DNA from: Paenibacillus taichungensis
GTDB taxonomy: Bacteria; Bacillota; Bacilli; Paenibacillales; Paenibacillaceae
Assembly: GCF_003287275.1 (NCBI RefSeq)
Contig: NZ_QEVW01000014.1
Coordinates: forward strand, 124,001 to 188,000
Reading direction: 5' to 3'
DNA length: 64,000 nucleotides
Below are positions 17,860-26,765 of the stretch, piece by piece (the stretch's first letter is position 1; each line of letters begins with the position of its first letter). The notes beneath the pieces are model-generated. The model was not told the DNA's origin. It ran no database searches and saw only the letters and a program-made list of their open reading frames with translations. A program made the translations under genes and the position numbers.

Positions 17860-18039
17860 TTGCTTTTCCTCCTCCAAAAAGATGGTTTGGGCTCTACAAA
17901 AATACGTATACATTCTTTTCTTCACAGCATCTTGCATTGAGTGATTCCAAAGTGAACTTTGGCATTTATGCAAAATGCTCTTATGAGCAAAGCTTGTGTA
18001 TCTTGTCATATTATACATGATTGCCTGTCCGATTTTCAC
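17860..18039 (-). promoter_or_regulatory. fumC promoter and dyad-rich leader
   Basis: On the minus strand GTGAAA (18039-18034), 18 nt, TATAAT (18015-18010) give a promoter whose transcript would have a ~145-nt leader. Three dyads lie in it: TGCTC/GAGCA (about 17977-17990), GCATTT/AAATGC (about 17962-17978) and the perfect CCAAAGT/ACTTTGG (17947-17962). The first two partly overlap. No uridine run follows, so they are not ordinary terminators. Confidence 0.45.
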
Positions 18040-18082
18040 CTTTTCGACAAAAATGTAAGCGTGACGCAAAGTGTTTGAGTAT

Positions 18083-19093
18083 TTATTTTTGCGCTTTGAT
18101 CGGATAAAGACGGCTGGTTTGCTCAAATAATTCCCCTGGCTCAAGACCAATCAGACCGATCTCTTCAGCAGGAATGCCTTGTACATTCGGGGCGTTAACA
18201 AGGTTCATCTGTGGTTCAGGACAGAAGAAGCCGCCCGACATGTTGTTATTCCAGATCATCCAGTGCTTGTAGGACGTGCCGACATCATATACCAGCTTGT
18301 CTCCAGTACGATGATCAGTAAGTTCCATATAGTTACGCCCATTCTGCGGTTCTGCCGTGTAATGGTTGTCCATGGCTGCAAAAAACGGACTAACACCTTC
18401 ACCCTTTAATTGCTCTTCCTCTGGTGTAAGCGGTTGAAATTGTCCCGTAGGCAAAGAACGTTCATTTAATTCACGACGCTGACCAATCGTTATTTTGGCC
18501 GTGTAATCGGATGCCTGGCTTTCCGGTGCAAAAGGTACGCTAATGGCTGTATGGAATGCGAACAGGTTCGGCATACGTTCCTTCCCGTTATTGCGGACAT
18601 TCAATTGTTGCTGAAGTCCCAGACTACTTAGCGAGTAACGGAGTGTCACTGTGAAAGTGAATGGCAGGTATTTGTAGAACTCATGTCCTTCCTTCACTTC
18701 CTGACTAAGCACAACATAACTTTCTAGCTCGTTAGATCCGTAGCCTTCAACCTTCCATTCGGCATCATGCAGAAATCCGTGCAGATGGTTACCTGTAGCC
18801 GGTTCGTTCACAGGTAATTGATAGATTTCACCACTCCATGGGAACCGACCATCCTCATAACGATTTGGTGGGGAAAGAATCGGAATACCGTATACGGCAG
18901 GTGCAGCCATAAATTCGTCCATATGTTCCTGGTCCGGCTCACGCAAATAACGGAATCCCTGCTCTGTATCACGGAAAGCGACAAGGTTGGCACCCACGCT
19001 CGGAATAACTGCCGCTTCGAATTGATTAAAACGAAGCCAGACGGCTGGTATACCACCAAATTGTTCTTCGAAAGCTGCATTTTGCTGTGTCAT
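18083..19093 (-). CDS. Aldose 1-epimerase-like protein
   Basis: A 336-aa galactose-mutarotase-like beta-sandwich protein. Visible features: [17 protein letters not shown], the histidine segment [12 protein letters not shown] (likely active-site histidines), [13 protein letters not shown] and the C-terminal IGLEPGE. Such enzymes interconvert anomers of aldoses, or act on sugar phosphates in the YeaD branch; the exact substrate cannot be told. The ATG at 19093 lies 11 nt after AGGAGG, a bit far, and the upstream ATG at 19114 would overlap that site. No sugar pathway genes are adjacent. Confidence 0.75.
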   Translation of the reverse strand: MTQQNAAFEEQFGGIPAVWLRFNQFEAAVIPSVGANLVAFRDTEQGFRYLREPDQEHMDEFMAAPAVYGIPILSPPNRYEDGRFPWSGEIYQLPVNEPATGNHLHGFLHDAEWKVEGYGSNELESYVVLSQEVKEGHEFYKYLPFTFTVTLRYSLSSLGLQQQLNVRNNGKERMPNLFAFHTAISVPFAPESQASDYTAKITIGQRRELNERSLPTGQFQPLTPEEEQLKGEGVSPFFAAMDNHYTAEPQNGRNYMELTDHRTGDKLVYDVGTSYKHWMIWNNNMSGGFFCPEPQMNLVNAPNVQGIPAEEIGLIGLEPGELFEQTSRLYPIKAQK

Positions 19094-19202
19094 CGTTATA
19101 TGTACCTCCTGCATACTAAGGTTATATTATACGGCTCGACTATATCATGACCGGGCACAAAATACCAATCTATGATAGAGAACAAATTCATGATGGAACA
19201 AC

Positions 19203-19235
19203 AAAAAAGACAGCTACGATGCTCCGCGGCTGTCT
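19203..19235 (-). terminator. Terminator after the MBL-fold gene
   Basis: AGACAGC/GCTGTCT stem with a 14-nt loop, followed on the minus strand by TTTTTTG; 73 nt after the stop at 19308. Confidence 0.7.
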
Positions 19236-19307
19236 CCATCCCCTTATGCTGCCGTAATGGAATCATTCCAGATTTCAATGGAATACCCATGTATGGCATC
19301 TGCTCTA

Positions 19308-20117
19308 TTAATCCACATACTTGCCGTGATCCGGAACGGCGGTCTGTTCAAAATCAAGATCGAGTCGCTCCAGCGAATCTCTCAGCATTTCTCCGGTTAA
19401 GGAATGTCCGTGCCCGGTAATAGCAACTATAGGCTGCAGTCGACGAATATGCTGAACTGAGCGATGAGCCGCTTCCCAATCCGTCGTGAAATACGCGGGT
19501 GGACCGTGCAACTGTTTGTCCTGAAGCAGCACACTCCAGAGCGATTCCTGTTTCACAGTGACGATCGCGTCTCCCGCAATCAGTGTACGGTCTTCTTTTC
19601 GAAATAGCGACACATGGCCCGGTGTATGACCTGGTGTATGCAGCCATTCCCAGCCAGAAACACCTGGGATGGAATGATTATCCGGCAGACTGAATATCCG
19701 ATCATCCAGATTAATAGCTTCATTAGGGTAAGCAAATGACAGCCGTGCCATCAAACCGCCACCAACAGTTGGGTCGGCCGGAGGATAATCCTTCACACCT
19801 GTCAAATAAGGCAGTTCCAGCGGGTGTGCGTACACCGGGACGCCCCAGAATTGTTCCAGTTCGATGACGGTCCCGACGTGATCAAAATGACCATGTGTCA
19901 AAATAATCGCAGACGGTGGACCAGGAAAGCGTTCAGTTGCAACATGAAGAATCTGATCAGTGAAACTGGCCATTCCAGTGTCCACGAGTACCCAGTTCCT
20001 GCTTCCAGGCTCCCCAATGAACACAACATTAACGAACAGTGTACGCAGACTGAGGATATCGTGTGCGACTTCTTCAAGTCCCGTCATTCCTGCTGTAATC
20101 AGATTGTCAGATGCCAT
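19308..20117 (-). CDS. MBL-fold metallo-hydrolase
   Basis: A 269-aa metallo-beta-lactamase fold protein. The zinc motif is THGHFDH (H75, H77, D79, H80), followed by HTPGHTPGH near 161-169, the bridging aspartate in LIAGDAIV, and a final GHGHSL. This pattern is shared by glyoxalase II-like thioesterases and lactonases; the substrate cannot be assigned. GGGAGG lies 9 nt before the ATG. It is followed by its own terminator, so it is probably monocistronic. Confidence 0.82.
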   Translation of the reverse strand: MASDNLITAGMTGLEEVAHDILSLRTLFVNVVFIGEPGSRNWVLVDTGMASFTDQILHVATERFPGPPSAIILTHGHFDHVGTVIELEQFWGVPVYAHPLELPYLTGVKDYPPADPTVGGGLMARLSFAYPNEAINLDDRIFSLPDNHSIPGVSGWEWLHTPGHTPGHVSLFRKEDRTLIAGDAIVTVKQESLWSVLLQDKQLHGPPAYFTTDWEAAHRSVQHIRRLQPIVAITGHGHSLTGEMLRDSLERLDLDFEQTAVPDHGKYVD

Positions 20118-20209
20118 TCACGGTTACCTCCCATTCAGGCGGATTGTCTCTCTGGTTCCATTCATCTGTCATAGACTTCCCTTTTCTGGATTAACCATTC
20201 TTTATTTCC

Positions 20210-20255
20210 AAATAAAATAGACGATGGACGCCCTGTTTCAGGCATACACCGTCTA
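20210..20255 (-). terminator. Terminator after the small acidic protein gene
   Basis: TAGACG/CGTCTA outer stem and GCCTG/CAGGGC inner stem, followed on the minus strand by TTTTATTT. Confidence 0.65.
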
Positions 20256-20302
20256 GTATAATCAGCTTCATTCCATATTAGAACAAGAACCTCTCGGTCC
20301 GA

Positions 20303-20569
20303 TTATGCTGGGTAAGCGTCCAGTGCCGCATCAAGCAGCTGATTGTACATATCGTCATCGTTTTCCAGCAGCTCGTCCATACGCAGCAATTCATCTTCAT
20401 CACCGGATTGTTCAGTGAAATGCAGACTATAATCCCAATCCTTGCCGTTCTTGCTCATAAACGTAATCTCATAAACGGACTTTTCGCCTTCTGCACGAAA
20501 AACGGTATTTCCTACAAAATTCTTTTCATCTTCACGACGCATCTCTGCACGAATAATCTCAATATTCAC
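20303..20569 (-). CDS. Small acidic hypothetical protein
   Basis: An 88-aa protein, mostly beta then acidic helix, with the C-terminal half rich in D and E (EQSGDEDELL, ENDDDMY). I do not recognise a named family. GTG 20569 is the likely start, with AAAGGAG about 8-9 nt upstream; the upstream 15 codons lack a site. It is divergent from the aminopeptidase gene at 20784 and shares that promoter region. It ends with its own terminator, which supports a real gene. Confidence 0.65.
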   Translation of the reverse strand: MNIEIIRAEMRREDEKNFVGNTVFRAEGEKSVYEITFMSKNGKDWDYSLHFTEQSGDEDELLRMDELLENDDDMYNQLLDAALDAYPA

Positions 20570-20711
20570 AATCGTTCTCTCCTTTAATCTCTCATCAGTT
20601 GCAGGTCTCCACAATTTATGGTAAACCTAGTTTGGTAATTATTATTGGTTAATTGTACAATATATATCGTAGCAACGTATACCTTATTCCATAAGGGAAC
20701 CTTACTGACTC

Positions 20712-20739
20712 CTTACATACCTGTAATGAGGACTATAAT
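20712..20739 (+). promoter_or_regulatory. Candidate promoter of the first aminopeptidase gene
   Basis: CTTACA (20712-20717), 16 nt, perfect TATAAT (20734-20739), 45 nt before the start codon. The -35 box matches consensus at only 4 of 6 positions. Confidence 0.45.
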
Positions 20740-20783
20740 AACAAACAGCTACGACATTATACCAAATTGGAGGAAAAAATAGC

Positions 20784-22016
20784 ATGAACAATTTTGAAAC
20801 GAATTTACAACAATATGCCGAACTGGCTGTCAAAGTCGGTGTCAATGTCCATCCTGGGCAGACTCTCGTCGTGAATGCACCAATCTCGGCAGCACATTTT
20901 GTACGCCTGATCGTCAAAGCCGCTTATGGCACAGGTGCCAAGCTGGTCAAAGTAAACTGGAGCGATGAGGTGATTACACGTCTCCAATATGATCTCGCAC
21001 CAGAGGAATCCTTCTCCATTGAACCAAAATGGTTTGCAGGAGAAATGACCGAACTCGTAGAAGAAGGTGCCGCCATTCTGCATGTGATCGCAGAAAATCC
21101 GGACCTGCTTGCAGGTGTTCCTCAGGAACGGATCGTGACTAGTCAGAAGGTTCGTGGTAAAGCGATGGAGAAATATCGTTCCTATCAGATGGCAGACAAA
21201 TTCAGCTGGTCCATTGTGGCAGTTCCTTCCCCTGAATGGGCAGCCAAAGTATTCCCTGATCTTCCAGCCGAGCAACAAATTGATAAATTGTGGGATGTCA
21301 TCTTCAAAACCGTTCGCATTGGTGAGCAGGATGCTGTCGCTGAATGGAAAACGCATTTGCTGAATCTCGACTCCCGTGCTGATCTGCTTAACGAGAAGAA
21401 ATACAAAAAGCTTCACTATACTGCCCCAGGTACAGACTTGACTATCGAGCTTCCTGAAGGTCATCTGTGGGTTTCCGGTGGCAGTATTAATGAGCAGGGA
21501 CATGTCTTCGTTGCCAATATGCCTACAGAGGAAGTTTTCACTGCTCCACTGAAAACTGGAGTTAACGGTACAGTTCGCAGCACCAAGCCACTGAGTTATG
21601 GCGGCAACCTGATCGACGGCTTCTCCCTCACTTTCGAAAATGGTCGAATTGTCGATTATACTGCTGAACAAGGACTTGATTCATTGAAAAGTTTGATCGA
21701 AATGGATGAAGGCGCACATTATTTGGGTGAAGTAGCTCTCGTTCCACATCAATCGCCGATTTCAGATACGAATATTTTGTTCTACAACACCCTCTTTGAT
21801 GAAAATGCATCTAACCATTTGGCTATCGGTAACGCCTATGCCTTCTGCCTGGAAGGCGGCAAAACGATGTCCAAAGAGGAATTGATCAGCCATGGCATGA
21901 ACTCCAGTCTAACTCATGTGGATTTCATGATTGGATCAGGAGAAATGAACATTCACGGTGTCACTTCCGAAGGTAGCGAAGAGCCAATCTTCTTGCAAGG
22001 CAACTGGGCTTTCTAA
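20784..22016 (+). CDS. M29-family aminopeptidase (first tandem copy)
   Basis: A 410-aa metallo-aminopeptidase of the AmpS/aminopeptidase T family, cleaving N-terminal residues from peptides in the cytoplasm. Family blocks seen: LAVKVGVNVHPGQTL near the N-terminus, GTDLTIELPEGHLW, the metal-binding stretch NMPTEEVFTAP, MDEGAHYLGEVALVP, NASNHLAIG and the end SSLTHVDFMIGS. GGAGG is 10 nt before the ATG. A paralogue of identical length follows at 22100. Confidence 0.9.
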   Translation: MNNFETNLQQYAELAVKVGVNVHPGQTLVVNAPISAAHFVRLIVKAAYGTGAKLVKVNWSDEVITRLQYDLAPEESFSIEPKWFAGEMTELVEEGAAILHVIAENPDLLAGVPQERIVTSQKVRGKAMEKYRSYQMADKFSWSIVAVPSPEWAAKVFPDLPAEQQIDKLWDVIFKTVRIGEQDAVAEWKTHLLNLDSRADLLNEKKYKKLHYTAPGTDLTIELPEGHLWVSGGSINEQGHVFVANMPTEEVFTAPLKTGVNGTVRSTKPLSYGGNLIDGFSLTFENGRIVDYTAEQGLDSLKSLIEMDEGAHYLGEVALVPHQSPISDTNILFYNTLFDENASNHLAIGNAYAFCLEGGKTMSKEELISHGMNSSLTHVDFMIGSGEMNIHGVTSEGSEEPIFLQGNWAF

Positions 22017-22033
22017 TTTAAAATAGTGTAAAT

Positions 22034-22059
22034 GAGAGAGAGGGTCACTCCTCTCTTTT
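22034..22059 (+). terminator. Weak hairpin between the two aminopeptidase genes
   Basis: AGAGAGG/CCTCTCT stem followed by TTTT. The short U-run suggests partial termination, so the second copy may be expressed by read-through. Confidence 0.4.
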
Positions 22060-22099
22060 CCTGCGTATGCGGGGCATTCATGATATGGAGGAACTTGAT

Positions 22100-23332
22100 A
22101 TGTTGAGTTTTGAACAAAAACTGGATCGTTATGCTGAACTGGCCGTAAAAGTCGGAGCCAACGTTCAGCCCGGGCAAATCTTCGTTATTAGCGCGATGAT
22201 TGATACAGCTGAATTTGTGCGTTTGTTGGTGCGCAAAGGCTACGAGGCCGGAGCAAAGAAAGTTATCGTCAAATATGGAGACGAAACTGTCAATCGGCTG
22301 CGCTTTGAAATGGCGCCTGAGGATTCCTTCCAAGATCCGCCGAAATGGCATGCTGCTGAGCTTGAGGAGCTGGCAGCGAACAATGCTTCGTTCTTGACCG
22401 TATTGTCATCCAGCCCGGACCTGTTGAAAGGCATCGATCCAGAACGCATTTCCACTCATCAGCGTACATACGGTCAGGCGATGTCCAAATATCGTCAGTA
22501 CCAGCAGGCAGACAAAATGAGCTGGACAGGAGTAGCCTGTCCTTCGCCGGATTGGGCCGCCAAAGTATTCCCTGACCTTCCCCCTGCTGAGCAGATGAAA
22601 CAGCTCTGGGAAGCCATTTTTGCTGCTGTAAGAGCTGATCTGGAAGATCCTGTAGCGGCTTGGGAGCAGCATATTGAGCGTTTGGAGCACAAAGCAGTTG
22701 CCCTGAACAGCAAAAAATATAAAACTCTGCATTTTGTCTCACCGGGAACCGACCTTACCGTTGATCTTCCTGAAGGGCACATTTGGGCACAAGCGGGCAG
22801 CATTAATGAACAAGGCACTCGTTTTGTGGCCAACATTCCGACAGAGGAAGTATTCACAGCACCATCCAAATTTGGGGTGAACGGTAAAGTGTCTAGCACC
22901 AAACCACTCAGTTATGGCGGAAGTATCATTGATCGCTTCTCTCTTACGTTTGAAAAAGGACGCATCATTGATTTCCACGCCGAAGAAGGTCAGGATACAC
23001 TAGAAAGACTCATCAATATGGATGAAGGTTCCCATTATCTCGGTGAAGTCGCTTTGGTGCCCTTCCATTCTCCAATCTCGGAAAGTGGTATTCTCTATTA
23101 CACAACGCTATATGATGAGAACGCTTCATGTCACCTCGCTATCGGTAGTTCCTATGCCTTCAATATCGATGGTGGCAAAACCATGTCAACCGAGGAGCTT
23201 GCAGCTCGCGGCATGAACTCCAGCATTACTCACGTAGACTTCATGATGGGATCGCCGGAAACGAATATTTATGGCGTGACAGCGAATGGTGAGCGTGAAG
23301 CCATCTTCCTGAACGGTGACTGGGCTTTCTAA
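22100..23332 (+). CDS. M29-family aminopeptidase (second tandem copy)
   Basis: A 410-aa paralogue of the preceding gene and clearly its tandem duplicate: the same blocks (NVQPGQIFV, GTDLTVDLPEGHIW, NIPTEEVFTAP, MDEGSHYLGEVALVP, SSITHVDFMMGS) in the same order with many substitutions. The start at ATG 22100 has GGAGG at 8 nt and gives the same N-terminus as copy one; the open frame extends 11 codons upstream. No separate promoter is obvious, and a strong terminator follows. Confidence 0.9.
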   Translation: MLSFEQKLDRYAELAVKVGANVQPGQIFVISAMIDTAEFVRLLVRKGYEAGAKKVIVKYGDETVNRLRFEMAPEDSFQDPPKWHAAELEELAANNASFLTVLSSSPDLLKGIDPERISTHQRTYGQAMSKYRQYQQADKMSWTGVACPSPDWAAKVFPDLPPAEQMKQLWEAIFAAVRADLEDPVAAWEQHIERLEHKAVALNSKKYKTLHFVSPGTDLTVDLPEGHIWAQAGSINEQGTRFVANIPTEEVFTAPSKFGVNGKVSSTKPLSYGGSIIDRFSLTFEKGRIIDFHAEEGQDTLERLINMDEGSHYLGEVALVPFHSPISESGILYYTTLYDENASCHLAIGSSYAFNIDGGKTMSTEELAARGMNSSITHVDFMMGSPETNIYGVTANGEREAIFLNGDWAF

Positions 23333-23373
23333 GCCATTTGTACCTGTTATTCTGCGATTATTAAGTAACTCAT

Positions 23374-23425
23374 AGAGGCTGCCCTACTGACCATGATTTA
23401 GTGGTTAGTGAGGCGGCCTCTTTCT
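23374..23425 (+). terminator. Terminator after the tandem aminopeptidases
   Basis: AGAGGCTGCC pairs with GGCGGCCTCT around a further internal stem, followed by TTTCT. Confidence 0.65.
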
Positions 23426-23545
23426 ATTTCGGCTATACTTTTTCTACTTCTGTCGGACTAACCTCCCATTGTATCGCTTCCATATAATGTTGTAAAATGA
23501 AATGATACCAATGTTTGTGGATTGTTCACCAGAAAGGAGAACATC

Positions 23546-24136
23546 ATGGCCAATCGGCTCCAATTACTCTTAGCCTCAGATTTCCATAATTTGGGCCCTC
23601 AGCTTCAAGAAGAAGTGTACTACGAATACTATAATATGGTACATGGTCTCATCGTTTACATCATCAAAGAACGTGCAGCAGCAGAAGATATCATTCAGGA
23701 AGCTTTTATTAAAATCATTAAAAACAAACCTCTCTTCGACAACGAAGTCAAACTGAAAGCATGGCTGAAGGTTGTCACACGGAATACCGCCATTAATTAT
23801 CTGAGAAAAAATAAAAATAACCGTAACCAACTGGATACGGATAGTGTTTTTATAGATATGGAGACAATTAATCAGACGGCCGCTTCCGTGGAGAGCACGG
23901 TGGAGACTCAAATGATGCAGGAATCCATCGAATTCTATTTGGAACAGCTTAAGCCGGAATACCGTGTACTTGTGGAGCTACGCTGGAAAGAGGGTCTTTC
24001 CTATCGGGAAATGGCCGATCTCCTTGATACATCCGAAGAAATTGTTAAGCAACGTTTGTTCAGAGCCCGCGGAAGTATCAAAAAGAAATTACATAAGGAA
24101 TGGGGTGGAAGTATTGAGCAAAGGCAAGTCCGATAA
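23546..24136 (+). CDS. ECF-type RNA polymerase sigma factor
   Basis: A 196-aa sigma-70 family protein with region 2 (AAAEDIIQEAFIKIIKN, AWLKVVTRNTAINYL) and region 4 (LKPEYRVLVELRWKEGLSYREMADLL, VKQRLFRAR). The start at 23546 has AAAGGAG at 7 nt; the 8 upstream codons are untranslated. The next gene overlaps its 3' end and encodes a one-TM protein, so this is a classic ECF sigma/anti-sigma pair acting at the membrane. The regulon and signal are unknown. Confidence 0.88.
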   Translation: MANRLQLLLASDFHNLGPQLQEEVYYEYYNMVHGLIVYIIKERAAAEDIIQEAFIKIIKNKPLFDNEVKLKAWLKVVTRNTAINYLRKNKNNRNQLDTDSVFIDMETINQTAASVESTVETQMMQESIEFYLEQLKPEYRVLVELRWKEGLSYREMADLLDTSEEIVKQRLFRARGSIKKKLHKEWGGSIEQRQVR

Positions 24137-25082
24137 GCATATTGATTCATTCGATTCAGAGCTGGAAGACGATTTTTTCGATGCCGCGTTTGATATGGCT
24201 TTTGAGGAAGCCTTCCATCAGGCTGCATCTGCCACCCCTGCTTCCAACACCGAACCTATGCGTCAATCCTGGCTCCGAGTTCAAAAGGAAATTGCCCGGG
24301 TTGGCGCACGCAAGAAAAGAATGCGCACCATACGTTTATCTGTTATTGTTGCTGCGTCCGTGACCATTGGCGCCGTCATCTTCAGTATGCCGACTGGGAC
24401 ACAAGCCGTCTCCCCTTTTGTACAATCGATCAAGGAATGGGGCAATGGGATGAAATCCATTGTTATTGAGGATCGTACCACCCAACTAGGCGCCGATCCG
24501 TCGACTGCCAAGACGCCTCCACCTCCTGAACGTGGAGTTAATGAAGCTCCCAAATTCTATTCTGGAGACGAACCAGAAGAGGATGAAGATATTGTTCTCC
24601 CCTTCTATGAGACATCACACTTGCTTGAACCTATTGTTGTAACAAAGAAAATAGCACGCTCGGGATTTATGGGTGATTTTTTGTTATCAAATGCGATTCC
24701 CAAGCGGTTTACAAAGATCAAATTTGAGCTCATGCTGGATACCCTCAATCCCGTCAATCCGGAAGATTATTACGAATCTCAACGAATGAGGGTTCGTTAT
24801 AGTGGCGAAGGCAAAAATGGTGAAGAAGAAGTCATTCAGTTTGATTATGCCTATGTTTCGCCTGGTCAGGTCATTGAGGGGCCCATGCTTCGCGAAACAA
24901 GTATCGTCAAATTGGCTGATGGCAGCGATGCATTTATGTACCTCGGTCCCCCCTATAATACCTTTCAATGGATGATGGGTTCTGTCAATATGAGCTTATT
25001 CGGAACCGTTTCGGAAGAAGAAATGACTGCCATTGCCAACGACCTGCAGGAACAAAAATTTCCTGGTAGTACTCGCAAGTAA
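24105..25082 (+). CDS. Probable membrane anti-sigma factor with DUF4367-like C-terminal domain
   Basis: A ~325-aa protein: an acidic cytoplasmic N-terminus (DSELEDDFFDAAFDMAFEEAF), a basic stretch ARKKRMR, one TM helix (about 77-95), a proline-rich linker with PPPPERG, then an extracytoplasmic domain. Its pieces FMYLGPPYNTFQWMMGSVNMS and SEEEMTAIANDL resemble DUF4367 domains of Bacillales anti-sigma proteins. The start is uncertain: GTG 24105 or TTG 24114, both inside the sigma gene (about 30-nt overlap), which implies coupling. No zinc-binding anti-sigma motif (HxxxCxxC) is present. Confidence 0.72.
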   Translation: MEVLSKGKSDKHIDSFDSELEDDFFDAAFDMAFEEAFHQAASATPASNTEPMRQSWLRVQKEIARVGARKKRMRTIRLSVIVAASVTIGAVIFSMPTGTQAVSPFVQSIKEWGNGMKSIVIEDRTTQLGADPSTAKTPPPPERGVNEAPKFYSGDEPEEDEDIVLPFYETSHLLEPIVVTKKIARSGFMGDFLLSNAIPKRFTKIKFELMLDTLNPVNPEDYYESQRMRVRYSGEGKNGEEEVIQFDYAYVSPGQVIEGPMLRETSIVKLADGSDAFMYLGPPYNTFQWMMGSVNMSLFGTVSEEEMTAIANDLQEQKFPGSTRK

Positions 25083-25083
25083 A

Positions 25084-25575
25084 TTAAAATAATACATTGC
25101 TTGAAATATGTGTTGTCGTCTCAGGCTTGACCCCATCATCGGCCGTGTGAAGACTGACGACTCGATAGTAATAGCCGGTTATCACGGTCCAGCTCGATTG
25201 GGCATTCAGGGTCTGCGTTTGGGTTTTCTTCTTGGAACCGGATTGATAGAGAATCCAGGCCGATCCCGTCCAACGTTCAAGTCGATAATCGACTTGCAGC
25301 GATTTCATTTCCGAGAAAGTTGTTGTTGTTGTATTTACAACCGCAGTCAGCCCCCCTCCAGGTGTAACCGTCCCCTCTGCCTGATAAATATATTTTGGGG
25401 AAGTCAGTGCATGAATACTTGGTTCCAAAGGCGGTGGCGGTGGAGTAAGCGCGTGAGGCTGGATACTTGGACTGGCAACAGCAACCTCTTCGGTGGGTAG
25501 CGCAAGAATTATGGGTGCCGTTAGTGCTGCAACAATCATGACTTTCAGCATGGACGTTATTCTTAATTTCCGCAT
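25084..25575 (-). CDS. Small secreted hypothetical protein
   Basis: A 163-aa protein with a signal peptide (MRKLRITS then a hydrophobic core AALTAPIILAL), a proline-rich stretch with PPPPPLEP, and a beta-rich C-terminal domain with a threonine run and YYYRVVSLHTADDG. I do not recognise a family; the fold may be immunoglobulin-like. The ATG at 25575 has AAGGGTGG at 6 nt. Its stop lies one base from the stop of the anti-sigma gene, in convergent orientation with no terminator between. It may be a target or neighbour of the ECF system, but that is speculation. Confidence 0.6.
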   Translation of the reverse strand: MRKLRITSMLKVMIVAALTAPIILALPTEEVAVASPSIQPHALTPPPPPLEPSIHALTSPKYIYQAEGTVTPGGGLTAVVNTTTTTFSEMKSLQVDYRLERWTGSAWILYQSGSKKKTQTQTLNAQSSWTVITGYYYRVVSLHTADDGVKPETTTHISSNVLF

Positions 25576-25645
25576 ATGTATCCACCCTTCATTTTCCAAA
25601 TTTGATTTTGTGTAAGTATTAAACGGATGTAGTGGTTAGAAGGTT

Positions 25646-25693
25646 TCAAAAAAATAAAAGACGCTCCGACTTACTTGTCGGTAGCGTCTTTTT
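25646..25693 (-). terminator. Terminator after the peptide ABC operon
   Basis: AAAGACGCTCCGAC pairs with GTCGGTAGCGTCTTT around a 6-nt loop, followed on the minus strand by TTTATTTTTTT. It is 107 nt after the oppF stop and can also work on the plus strand. Confidence 0.88.
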
Positions 25694-25799
25694 GTCCTTT
25701 GATGAATCTTCGAATGAACACATACAGAATGGATGAAACCTAAATAATTCCATTACGTATCCATAAGATACCGTTGATATGAAATTACTCTCACATGCT

Positions 25800-26765
25800 T
25801 CAGACCAAATGACAGGCTACAAAATGATCCGCTCCAACGTTCCGATACGTTGGAATTTGCTGCTTGCAGATATCTTCTGCCCATGGACAACGTGTATGGA
25901 ACTTGCATCCAGTTGGCGGATTCACCGGACTGGGGATATCCCCTTTAAGAACAATGCGTTCCCGTTTCAATTTCGGAATTGGCACAGGTACAGCTGATAG
26001 TAAGGCTTTTGTATACGGATGCAGTGGATTGCCGAATAACTCATCTCTGGAGGCCGTCTCGACCATGGAGCCCAGATACATCACTCCAATACGGTCACAC
26101 AGATGTTCCACCACACTCAGATCATGCGAAATAAACAAGTAAGCAAGGCCATGCTCTTGCTGAAGCCGTCTGAACAGGTTGATAATCTGAGCCTGAATGG
26201 ACACGTCCAGTGCAGATACCGGTTCATCTGCAATAATCAGTTTTGGATTCAAGATCAAAGCTCGTGCAATCCCAATCCGCTGTCGCTGTCCACCAGAGAA
26301 TTCATGGGGAAAACGATCAATATGATAAGCTGATAATCCGCAGGCTCCGAGTACCTCCTTGACGAGATCACGCACCTCGCTTGCGGTCGCCAACCCGTGA
26401 TCCAATACAGCCTCCCCGATCGCATCACCAATGCGAATGCGCGGATTCAGTGAACTGTAGGGGTCCTGGAAAATAAGTTGAAGCTGTGGACGGATCTTCC
26501 GTACTTCCTGCATAGACAAATGATGCAAGTCTACACCTTGAAAACGAATCTGTCCCTCCGTTTTCTCCGTTAAGCGTACGATCGTTCTGCCAACGGTGCT
26601 CTTGCCACTTCCGGATTCACCCACTAATCCAAACGTCTCGCCTTCATGGATGGTGATGCTGATATCATCGACTGCTTTCACATGGGCTACTGTACGATTC
26701 AATAAGCCTTTGCGCACTGGAAAATAGGTTTTGAGATGTTCAATTTCCAATAGAGGTTCAGACAT
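25800..26765 (-). CDS. Oligopeptide/dipeptide ABC transporter ATP-binding protein (OppF/DppF type)
   Basis: A 321-aa ABC ATPase. Walker A is GESGSGKST (49-57), the signature is FSGGQRQRIGIARAL, Walker B LIIADEPVSALD. The C-terminal extension HPYTKALLSAVP with the cysteine cluster CKFHTRCPWAEDIC is typical of oligopeptide ATPases and may hold an Fe-S cluster. It pairs with the OppD-type protein upstream to power peptide import. The start overlaps the oppD stop by 8 nt and has GGAGG at 9 nt. Last gene of the operon. Confidence 0.9.
   Translation of the reverse strand: MSEPLLEIEHLKTYFPVRKGLLNRTVAHVKAVDDISITIHEGETFGLVGESGSGKSTVGRTIVRLTEKTEGQIRFQGVDLHHLSMQEVRKIRPQLQLIFQDPYSSLNPRIRIGDAIGEAVLDHGLATASEVRDLVKEVLGACGLSAYHIDRFPHEFSGGQRQRIGIARALILNPKLIIADEPVSALDVSIQAQIINLFRRLQQEHGLAYLFISHDLSVVEHLCDRIGVMYLGSMVETASRDELFGNPLHPYTKALLSAVPVPIPKLKRERIVLKGDIPSPVNPPTGCKFHTRCPWAEDICKQQIPTYRNVGADHFVACHLV

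Noticed and set aside
17860-18150. 97-residue N-terminal extension of fumarase
   Set aside because: The GTG at 17859 has an optimal binding site, the extension covers the promoter, and fumarases have no such domain.
20805-21671. 288-aa minus-strand frame opposite the first aminopeptidase
   Set aside because: Antisense shadow of a conserved gene; a similar shadow appears opposite the paralogue.
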